From positions 62,001 to 126,000 of the forward strand of contig JAAKEZ010000007.1 in the NCBI GenBank assembly GCA_018475625.1: a DNA stretch of 64,000 nt. The letters are read 5' to 3'. The stretch is from Candidatus Bathyarchaeota archaeon A05DMB-2 (GTDB lineage Archaea > Thermoproteota > Bathyarchaeia > Bathyarchaeales > Bathycorpusculaceae). This document shows positions 28,390 through 35,501 of this stretch, piece after piece. The translations under genes were made by a program, and so were the position numbers. The notes under the pieces are model-generated. The model was not told where the DNA came from. It saw only the letters and a program-made list of their open reading frames with translations, and ran no database searches. Within the stretch, counting starts at the first letter, position 1; each line of letters begins with the position of its first letter.

Positions 28390-29093
28390 TTTCGCTGCCT
28401 CCGTTCCGTGATAAACTCAGCAATGTCCTTATGCTTGGTGTGAGAAACGGGTTCGCCTTCGATGTAAATGGCTCCGACAGGGCAGACCTTAGCGCATTTT
28501 CGGCATGACGTGCAGGAGCAGGAGCTACCCCAGTGCTCGTCAAGGTCCATGATTACCTGGGAGTCTTTACCGCGCAACTTCAAGTCCAGCGTGTGGACTC
28601 CTTCTATTTCGTCGCAGACTCTTATGCACCGCGTGCAGAGTATGCACCTGTTTCTGTCGATAACCAAGAAGTCGTGGCTGGAGTCGATTTCTAGGTTTGT
28701 CCATTTCCTCTCGAACAGGACGTGGTCAACGCCCAACTGGTTCGCCAAGCTCTGCAGTTCGCAGTGGTCGTTAGCCACGCAGACGGAGCAGATGTGCGTT
28801 CTCTCCGCGAGGAGCATCTGCACAGCCATCCTGCGATACTCCGTCAGCCTCTCTGATTTGGTTGTGACTTCCATGCCGCTACTGACGGGTGTTATACAGG
28901 CTGGGAACAGTTTAGGCGAACCACTTATTTCAACCAAGCACAGACGGCATCCACCGTAAGGGCTTAAGCCTTCCAAGTTGCACAACGTGGGAATGATTAT
29001 GCCGTTGTCTTTGGCGGCTTTCAGTATCATCGTTCCTTCTGGCACGGTGACTTCCAACCCGTCTATTTTCAATGTGACTGTAGTGGTGGTCAT
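28377..29093 (-). CDS. hoxU: Diaphorase Fe-S subunit (HoxU-like, NuoG N-terminal type)
   Basis: HoxU carries clusters linking the NADH-oxidising HoxF to the hydrogenase module. The 238-residue product starts with a 2Fe-2S plant-ferredoxin domain (CNLEGLSPYGGCRLC). A His-Cys cluster motif, THICSVCVANDHC, follows. Two 4Fe-4S motifs come last: CILCTRCIRVC and CTSCRKCAKVCP. I use the ATG at 29093, which overlaps the hoxF TGA as ATGA, rather than an in-frame site further upstream. It overlaps hoxY downstream. Confidence 0.92.
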   Translation of the reverse strand: MTTTTVTLKIDGLEVTVPEGTMILKAAKDNGIIIPTLCNLEGLSPYGGCRLCLVEISGSPKLFPACITPVSSGMEVTTKSERLTEYRRMAVQMLLAERTHICSVCVANDHCELQSLANQLGVDHVLFERKWTNLEIDSSHDFLVIDRNRCILCTRCIRVCDEIEGVHTLDLKLRGKDSQVIMDLDEHWGSSCSCTSCRKCAKVCPVGAIYIEGEPVSHTKHKDIAEFITERRQRKWKR

Positions 29094-30742
29094 TGCTCTA
29101 CACCCTTTTCCTCCTTCTTGAAACATTTACCCGCCCTGCAGGTTTTGTCTCGGATATGCTCCACATACTCATCCCTGAAATACCTCAACGTCGTCAGAAC
29201 AGGGTTGGGCGCGGTCTGCCCCAGACCGCAAAGGCTGGCATCTCTGATGTAAACGCTTGCTTTCTCCAGCGTAGTGATGTCTTCCATTCTCGCGTTGCCC
29301 TCAGTGATACCGGCAAAAACCTCTTTGATCCGGGCGAGCCCTGCCCTGCACGGCGTGCATCTGCCGCAGGACTCGTCAACGCAGAATTCCGTGAAAAACT
29401 TGGCTGTGTCCACCATGCATGAGTGGTCGTCGAGAACTACGATTCCGCCTGACCCCATTATGGCTCCCACGCGTGTAAGCGAGTCATAGTCGATTGGCAA
29501 ATCCAGCAGCGCGTCTGGAAGGCATCCGCCTGATGGACCCCCAACCAACACGGCTTTGAATTTTCTTCCCTCCGGGACTCCGCCGCCTATATCGAAAACG
29601 ACCTCTCTTAGGGTGATGCCCATTGGCACTTCGATAAGTCCAGGATTATTGGTTTTGCCAGTCAGCGAGAAGCATTTGGTTCCCGTGCATCTGGGCGTGC
29701 CGATTTTGCTGAACCACGCACCGCCGTTCTGTATAATGATTGGGATGTTGGCAAGCGTTTCCACGTTTTGTATCAGCGTGGGCTTTCCCCACAAACCAGA
29801 GTTGGCAGGGTATGGCGGACGCGGACGAGGCATGGCACGGCATCCCTCAACAGAAGCAAGTATGGCTGTTTCTTCTCCAGCCACGAAGGCGCCCGCTCCA
29901 AAGCGGAGTTCAACATCGAACTTAAAACCTGTTTCAAGAACATTATCGCCAAGCAACGACAATGATTTAGCCTGAGCAATCGCCCTCTGCAAAGTCTGAA
30001 TAGCCAATGGATACTCCGACCTTATGTACAAGTAGCCTTTCTCTGCGCCTATGGCGTAAGCGGCGATTAACATGCCTTCCAGTATAGCATGCGGGTCTGC
30101 TTCAGCCAAGGTGCGGTTGGCGAACACTCCCGGGTCGCCTTCATCCAAATTGGCAACGATGTATTTTGGTTTGCCATGCGCCCGAGCTACAAGTCCCCAT
30201 TTCTGTCCCGTTGGAAAACCCGCGCCACCTCTACCCCTGAGCTTACTGGTTGCGACCTCGTAGATGACGCCTTGAGGAGTCATGGTTGCCAAACATTTCA
30301 CGATTGCGGAGTAGCCGCCCATTGCGATGTAATCCTGAATTCTTGTCGGGTCGATTTTGCCCGCGTTTCTGAGAACAAGACGATGCTGTTTTTTGAAGAA
30401 CGCCGGATTCCCGTAAAGCATGCCTTTAACAGGTAAGCCTAGAACTATGTGATCTCGCACTACCTCCCGGACCTTCTCGGGAGTGACATTCTGGTACAGG
30501 TAGTCTCCTGGTTCTATAACCACCGCGGGACCCACGGAGCAGGTGCCGACGCATCCTGTCTTGGCGACTTTGCATTCTTTCTCAACGCCAAATTCCTTCA
30601 CCGCCTCTTCGAATGCCTTGAGGACTTTGAAAGCGCCAAGCGGAACACAACCGCTTGAGCAGCAAACGTTAATGCGGTACTTGTAAGCTCTTTCAAAATC
30701 TACTTCTTGTTCAGCTATTTTCTGAATATCAGCAAGATTCAA
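29090..30742 (-). CDS. hoxF: Diaphorase flavoprotein subunit (HoxF-like, NuoF type)
   Basis: HoxF binds FMN and NAD(H) and passes electrons to the Fe-S chain. The 550-residue protein has an N-terminal thioredoxin-like 2Fe-2S domain (NVCCSSGCVPLGA, CVGTCSVGP). The NuoF domain follows with the FMN/NADH glycine loops (RGRGGAGFPTGQKW, ANLDEGDPGVFANR). An SLBB region comes next, then the C-terminal 4Fe-4S motif ESCGRCTPCRAG with a partner Cys in SLCGLGQ. Every expected site is intact. It lies two bases after hoxE and overlaps hoxU. Confidence 0.94.
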   Translation of the reverse strand: MNLADIQKIAEQEVDFERAYKYRINVCCSSGCVPLGAFKVLKAFEEAVKEFGVEKECKVAKTGCVGTCSVGPAVVIEPGDYLYQNVTPEKVREVVRDHIVLGLPVKGMLYGNPAFFKKQHRLVLRNAGKIDPTRIQDYIAMGGYSAIVKCLATMTPQGVIYEVATSKLRGRGGAGFPTGQKWGLVARAHGKPKYIVANLDEGDPGVFANRTLAEADPHAILEGMLIAAYAIGAEKGYLYIRSEYPLAIQTLQRAIAQAKSLSLLGDNVLETGFKFDVELRFGAGAFVAGEETAILASVEGCRAMPRPRPPYPANSGLWGKPTLIQNVETLANIPIIIQNGGAWFSKIGTPRCTGTKCFSLTGKTNNPGLIEVPMGITLREVVFDIGGGVPEGRKFKAVLVGGPSGGCLPDALLDLPIDYDSLTRVGAIMGSGGIVVLDDHSCMVDTAKFFTEFCVDESCGRCTPCRAGLARIKEVFAGITEGNARMEDITTLEKASVYIRDASLCGLGQTAPNPVLTTLRYFRDEYVEHIRDKTCRAGKCFKKEEKGVEQ

Positions 30743-30744
30743 GG

Positions 30745-31221
30745 CTAGGTACCTCCAAGCACCTGTTTAATTTTCTGTAAAACGATTTCCTTCGTGGCTT
30801 TTGCTATAACTTCGTCATCAACTATGATGGTTGGCGCCATAGCGCAAGCGCCGATGCAGCGAGTAACAAGCAGGGAAAGTTTCCCGTCAGGGGTTGCTTC
30901 GCCACGTTTTATGTTATATTCACGTTCAACTGCCTGCATGATTTCATCAGCTCCCTTCACGTAGCAAGCTGTGCCCATGCACCCAGTAACAACGTGTTGG
31001 CCTGGGCGTTTGAGTTTGAAGAAGCTGTAAAACGTCGCTACTCCGAACACGTGACTCGGCGGAAGATTGAGGGAGCCGGAAATATCCATCAACAATTCTT
31101 TATCGAGGTATCCATAGAGTTCTTGGGCTTTGTGAAGGATTTCAAGAAGAGCGCTCTCTTGGTAGCCGTGGTCCCTCATTACTTTTTCCAATATTACGCG
31201 GCGGCTGTCATCCTTTGACAA
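30745..31221 (-). CDS. hoxE: Diaphorase 2Fe-2S subunit (HoxE-like, NuoE type)
   Basis: The subunit carries a thioredoxin-fold 2Fe-2S cluster. In 158 residues the four cysteines appear as VTGCMGTACYVKG and VTRCIGACAMAP. A helical N-terminal part has LLEILHKAQELYGYLDKELL and HVFGVATFYSFF. HoxE is present in many bacterial bidirectional hydrogenases. It is the first gene of hoxE-F-U-Y-H here, with a shared 310-base divergent promoter region upstream. Confidence 0.92.
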   Translation of the reverse strand: MSKDDSRRVILEKVMRDHGYQESALLEILHKAQELYGYLDKELLMDISGSLNLPPSHVFGVATFYSFFKLKRPGQHVVTGCMGTACYVKGADEIMQAVEREYNIKRGEATPDGKLSLLVTRCIGACAMAPTIIVDDEVIAKATKEIVLQKIKQVLGGT

Positions 31222-31531
31222 AATTCCAATCCTCCAATTTGGTAATTTCTAATGCTGTCAAGTTCTCACCCGCAGTGTTCATGCTTACTGAAAAGTTGCT
31301 GTATATAAAGATTAAAAACATGAATTTAAACTATTCACGTTAGAAAAAGGCAGTTGTGTACCTGAATTAGACAATCATTCTTAAGTGCTTAGGGTCCGCC
31401 GAAAAGAAAACTGAATACGCTCGTCTTATCGCCAAGAACTGGCTAATCTATGAGAAAACCATAAATTATGCAAAGCTGCAATTCTACCAGCAAACTTGCC
31501 TTGCGCGGAGGCATTTGGTGAGGATAAAAAG
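31222..31531. promoter_or_regulatory. Divergent promoter region between hox and hyd operons
   Basis: This gap of 310 bases separates two hydrogenase operons read in opposite directions. GTATATAAAG (31301-31310) is a good TATA element; on the minus strand it reads CTTTATATAC and sits about 80 bases from hoxE. CCATAAATTATG (31459-31470) could serve the plus-strand operon. No tRNA or ORF of note lies here. Confidence 0.5.
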
Positions 31532-33448
31532 ATGCGTGTAATCTCAAAAGAAGACTTTGCAGAGTTTGTTAACGCCCTTATTAAAGATAAATCTTTGAAT
31601 GTTATTGGAGTAAAAGCAAAAGGCGACAAGTTTGCTTTCGGCCCCTTGGAATCAGCCAGCGAACTGCGTTTGGATTATGATGTGACGCTTCTGCCTCCGA
31701 AGAAGTACTTCTTTCCTCAGCGTGAAACACTTGTTACTTACGATGTGACAACGGGTTTTGCTGTTCCCAAGGCTGAAGAAGTTAAGCCTTTAGTCATCAT
31801 AGGCGTTCATCCTTACGATATTGTGGCTCTGCTCCACATGGACGAAATCTTCAAAGAAACCAAATCTGACCCATACTACTTCGAAAAGAGAAACGCTTCA
31901 ATCATAATTGGCATTAACATTCAAAACATGTCAAAGTACTGTTTTGCGCCACAAATGGGCTGTGCAGTAATTGACTACGGCTACGACTTGATGTTAACAG
32001 ACCTTGGAAACAGATACGCAATCAATATTGGGCACGCAAAAGGCGAAGAACTTCTGAATAAATACGCAAAGAACGTCACAACTGCGCTCGCAAGAGACAT
32101 CCAGTTGGTCGGTCAGAAGAAACGAGAAATCCTTAACATGTCCAAACAAAAATTTGATTTCTCACCAGAACTAATTCCCGAACTGCTCAGTAAGACCTAT
32201 GAGAAAAGCGGATTTTGGGAAAAACACTCCGAAAAATGCCTAGCTTGCGGCTCATGCGTCCTTGTATGTCCCACATGCTACTGCTTTGACGTCAAAGACA
32301 GCACAGACCTGTCGTTGGAACGCGGCGAGAGGATACGAACATGGGACGGCTGTCTGTTAGAAGATTTTGCCAAAATTGCGTCGGGTGAGAACTTCCGCCC
32401 CACCAGACCGACACGGTATAGGCACCGCTACTTTAAGAAGGGCAAGTATCTTTATGACCGCTTTGGCTTCATCTCATGTGTGGGCTGCGGCAGGTGCTCC
32501 TCAAACTGCCTTCCCGATATCGCGAACCCCGTCAAACTCTTCAATGACATGTACCATGAGACCAAAAGCTTGGGCGTGGAAATTACTCCAGCAGCTGAAC
32601 CCTCTGTGGAGATCCAAACCGAAGGCAACATAGATTACGTGCCGAAGCTGGCGACAATCGTTAAGAAGGTGTCCATGACTGCCAACGAAACACTTTTCGA
32701 GATAAAGCTGGACGACGGTTCCGAGCTGGGTCATAAACCTGGGCAGTTCGTGGAGGTTTCAGTCTTCGGCATAGGCGAAGCACCCATTTCCGTTTCCTCC
32801 TCGCCCACAAAGAAGGGCACGTTTGAACTCTGCGTTCGCAAGCTGGGAAACGTGACCACCAAGCTGCATACGCTTAAAGAAGGCGACAAAGTGGGCATCA
32901 GAGGCCCGTTTGGAAACGGCTTTGACTACGAATTCTTGAAGGGCAAAGACCTGCTGTTTGTGGCAGGCGGTCTCGGAATCGCGCCGCTGCGGTCTCTGTT
33001 CAATTACGTTCTGGACAACAGAGAGAAGTATGGTCGCGTTATTCTGCTGTATGGCTGCAAGGAACCGCGGGAACTGCTTTTCAGCGAGGAAATGCTCGCG
33101 CTGGCTAAGAGAGACGATGTTGAATTCAAACCCACCGTTAACTGGTGCCCCGAGAACGAAGTGTGGACCGGCAACATCGGCGTCATAACAACTTTGATTC
33201 CGCAAGTCAGCTTTGACCCTGAAAGCACTTATGCTGTGGTCTGTGGTCCGCCCATCATGTACAAGTTTGTCATCCACGACTTGAAAGACAGAAACCTCCC
33301 AGACGACCACATAATCCTTTCTCTCGAGCGGAGAATGAAGTGTGGAGTTGGAAAATGCGGGCACTGCCAAATCAACCAGATCTACGTGTGCAAAGATGGC
33401 CCAGTTTTCAATTATTCAAAGATTAAAGGTGTACCGGAGGCGTTATAA
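31532..33448 (+). CDS. Fused sulfhydrogenase beta-gamma subunit (HydB-HydG, Fe-S plus FAD/NAD(P) reductase)
   Basis: In Pyrococcus-type group 3b hydrogenases HydB (4Fe-4S) and HydG (FAD/NAD(P)) are separate. Here one 638-residue protein carries both. Residues 1-350 are HydB-like, with VHPYDIVALLHMDEIF and two clusters, CLACGSCVLVCPTC and CVGCGRCSSNCLPD. From about 385 the ferredoxin-reductase part starts, with GQFVEVSV, AGGLGIAPLRSLF and VCGPPIMYKF. The C-terminal 2Fe-2S motif is CGVGKCGHC with a later C in YVCKDGPVF. The ATG at 31532 is preceded by GGTGAGG. The electron path runs NAD(P)H-FAD-FeS to the hydrogenase subunits that follow. The next ATG begins at the stop codon. Confidence 0.9.
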   Translation: MRVISKEDFAEFVNALIKDKSLNVIGVKAKGDKFAFGPLESASELRLDYDVTLLPPKKYFFPQRETLVTYDVTTGFAVPKAEEVKPLVIIGVHPYDIVALLHMDEIFKETKSDPYYFEKRNASIIIGINIQNMSKYCFAPQMGCAVIDYGYDLMLTDLGNRYAINIGHAKGEELLNKYAKNVTTALARDIQLVGQKKREILNMSKQKFDFSPELIPELLSKTYEKSGFWEKHSEKCLACGSCVLVCPTCYCFDVKDSTDLSLERGERIRTWDGCLLEDFAKIASGENFRPTRPTRYRHRYFKKGKYLYDRFGFISCVGCGRCSSNCLPDIANPVKLFNDMYHETKSLGVEITPAAEPSVEIQTEGNIDYVPKLATIVKKVSMTANETLFEIKLDDGSELGHKPGQFVEVSVFGIGEAPISVSSSPTKKGTFELCVRKLGNVTTKLHTLKEGDKVGIRGPFGNGFDYEFLKGKDLLFVAGGLGIAPLRSLFNYVLDNREKYGRVILLYGCKEPRELLFSEEMLALAKRDDVEFKPTVNWCPENEVWTGNIGVITTLIPQVSFDPESTYAVVCGPPIMYKFVIHDLKDRNLPDDHIILSLERRMKCGVGKCGHCQINQIYVCKDGPVFNYSKIKGVPEAL

Positions 33449-34188
33449 TGGCGAAGCCAAAAGTTGCTTTCTTTGATTTTGCAGGCTGCGAAGGAGACCA
33501 GTTGCAGGTTGCAAACTTGGAAGAAGAACTTCTTGACCTTCTGGGGCAGGTTGAGGTTGTAAGTTTCAGGGAAGTCATGAAAGAACACAGCGACAACTAC
33601 GACATAGCGTTCATCGAGGGCTCTTGCACTCGCCTGCAGGATGAGGAGCGGCTGAAGCAGATCAGGAAGACCGCCAAGCTAGTGGTCGCCATTGGCTCAT
33701 GCGCCACAATCGGCGGCATCAACTCGTTGAGAAACGATAAGGACTTGGATGATGTTAGGAAAACGGTATATGGCGAGGACGCAAGACTGTTTGATTCTTA
33801 CGCTGCTCGACCAATTGACGCCGTGATACCTGTGGACGCCTACGTACATGGCTGCCCAATTACCAAGGACGAGTTTCTAAGCGTTGTCAAATCGCTTCTG
33901 CTGGGAAAGAAGCCTGACATACCCACCTACCCCGTTTGTGTCGAATGCAAGAAGAACGAGAACGTCTGCGCGTTCGAAAGGGGACAGTACTGCGTGGGGC
34001 CTGTCACCAGAGCAGGCTGCAACTCCTGCTGCGTCAATGAGGGAACCATATGCTGGGGCTGCCGCGGCTTGGTGGACAACCCGAACGAGAACTCGGAGAA
34101 AGAAGTACTGATCAAGTATGGACTCACGGTGGACGACGCGATTAACAAGTTTAAGCTATACTTCGGTTGGCAGGAGAGGAAAAGATGA
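33448..34188 (+). CDS. hydD: Group 3b [NiFe] hydrogenase small subunit (HydD/delta)
   Basis: This is the small subunit that passes electrons between the NiFe site and HydBG. In 246 residues the proximal cluster cysteines are in FAGCEGDQ, EGSC, GSCATIGG and HGCPITKDEF. The C-terminal half has further cysteine clusters (CVECKKNENVC, CVGPVTRAGC and CCVNEGTICWGC) for two more 4Fe-4S centres. The start ATG overlaps the preceding stop by one base, and the end overlaps hydA. Confidence 0.9.
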   Translation: MAKPKVAFFDFAGCEGDQLQVANLEEELLDLLGQVEVVSFREVMKEHSDNYDIAFIEGSCTRLQDEERLKQIRKTAKLVVAIGSCATIGGINSLRNDKDLDDVRKTVYGEDARLFDSYAARPIDAVIPVDAYVHGCPITKDEFLSVVKSLLLGKKPDIPTYPVCVECKKNENVCAFERGQYCVGPVTRAGCNSCCVNEGTICWGCRGLVDNPNENSEKEVLIKYGLTVDDAINKFKLYFGWQERKR

Positions 34189-35495
34189 AAGAAAGAAACC
34201 TTGACATTAACGTGCACCACGTGACAAGAGTTGAGGGTCACGGAAATATCTACGTCAACGTGCGAAAAGGAACTATTGAAAAATGCGAGTGGAACATATC
34301 GGAAGCGCCACGGTTTTTTGAAGCCATGGTTGTTGGCCGCAATTGGCGTGAACTGCATCATATCACTTCGCGCATCTGCGGTATCTGCTCCATAGGACAC
34401 ACTCTGGCGTCGTTGCGCGCCACCGAAGCGGCGATGGGCATCACGATAAGCGAGCAGGACCTGAAGCTTAGGAAGCTTGCGTTGCACGCGGAGAACATGC
34501 AGAGCCACGTTTTGCACTTGGGCTTTCTGGTGTTGCCAGACCTTTTGGGCGTGGGTTCAGTTATCCCTGTTGCGTCCTCGAACCCTGAGGAGGTCAAAAC
34601 GGTTCTGAGAGTGCACAGGCTAGCGAATGAGATGTCTAACCTACTCTGCGGCAGGACAACGCACCCGCAAAGACTGATACCTGGTGGCTTCTCAAAAATC
34701 CCCTCAATGAAGGAGCTAGCAGAACTCAGAGAGCGGCTACAAGCGTCGGTGCCTGACCTCCTGAAAGTGGCGGAGCTGTTCAAGAGTTTGGCGTCGAAGC
34801 TGCCTGATTTCACAAGGGAAACCGAGTTCATAGGGTTAACCAAACCAGACGAGTACGCATTCTACGACGGCAACCTTGGCTCAACTGACACTGGAACAGC
34901 GCCGGTCACCGAGTACCTTTCCTTCACCAACGAGTACATTGTGCCCTGGTCCACGGCGAAGCGGGCGAAGCACACGCGAGACTCATACATGGTCGGCGCG
35001 CTTGCAAGGCTCAACCTTAATTATGACAAGCTTTCGCCCTTAGCGAAGAAGACCGCGGAACTGTTCGGTTTGAAGCCCGTATGCCATAACCCGTTCATGA
35101 ACAACATCGCGCAGCTTGTAGAAGTTGTCCACAACGTGGAGGATTCAATTCGGCTGATTGACGAGCTTGAAGCAACAGGACTACAGCAGCAGCCTGACTA
35201 CAACAACCCGCCGATTAAGGTTAAAGCTGGGCGCGGCATCGGCGCAGTCGAGGTGCCAAGAGGCATACTGTTCCACGACTACACGTACAACGAGAAGGGG
35301 ATTTGCACCAAAGCCAACTGCGTAATTCCGACGAACCAGAACCACGGCAACATCGAACTGGACATGAAAGCGCTGGTGCCTAAGATCTTGGACAAGAAGG
35401 AAAAAGAGATTGAGTTGAGCTTGGAAATGCTGGTCAGGGCTTATGACCCGTGCATTTCGTGCTCGACACACTACGTTAAAGTGAACTTCGTTTAG
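34185..35495 (+). CDS. hydA: Group 3b [NiFe] hydrogenase large subunit (HydA/alpha)
   Basis: This is the catalytic subunit of the cytosolic NAD(P)-linked hydrogenase or sulfhydrogenase. The 436-residue product shows VTRVEGHGNIY at the start, RICGICSIGHT near residue 65, and DPCISCSTH at the C-terminus. Only seven residues (YVKVNFV) follow the last His, against 24-25 in the other two large subunits of this window. The maturation tail is thus very short. It may be processed by a different protease or need little processing. It overlaps hydD (ATGA-type) and ends the operon. Confidence 0.9.
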   Translation: MKERNLDINVHHVTRVEGHGNIYVNVRKGTIEKCEWNISEAPRFFEAMVVGRNWRELHHITSRICGICSIGHTLASLRATEAAMGITISEQDLKLRKLALHAENMQSHVLHLGFLVLPDLLGVGSVIPVASSNPEEVKTVLRVHRLANEMSNLLCGRTTHPQRLIPGGFSKIPSMKELAELRERLQASVPDLLKVAELFKSLASKLPDFTRETEFIGLTKPDEYAFYDGNLGSTDTGTAPVTEYLSFTNEYIVPWSTAKRAKHTRDSYMVGALARLNLNYDKLSPLAKKTAELFGLKPVCHNPFMNNIAQLVEVVHNVEDSIRLIDELEATGLQQQPDYNNPPIKVKAGRGIGAVEVPRGILFHDYTYNEKGICTKANCVIPTNQNHGNIELDMKALVPKILDKKEKEIELSLEMLVRAYDPCISCSTHYVKVNFV

Positions 35496-35501
35496 AATAG
35501 G

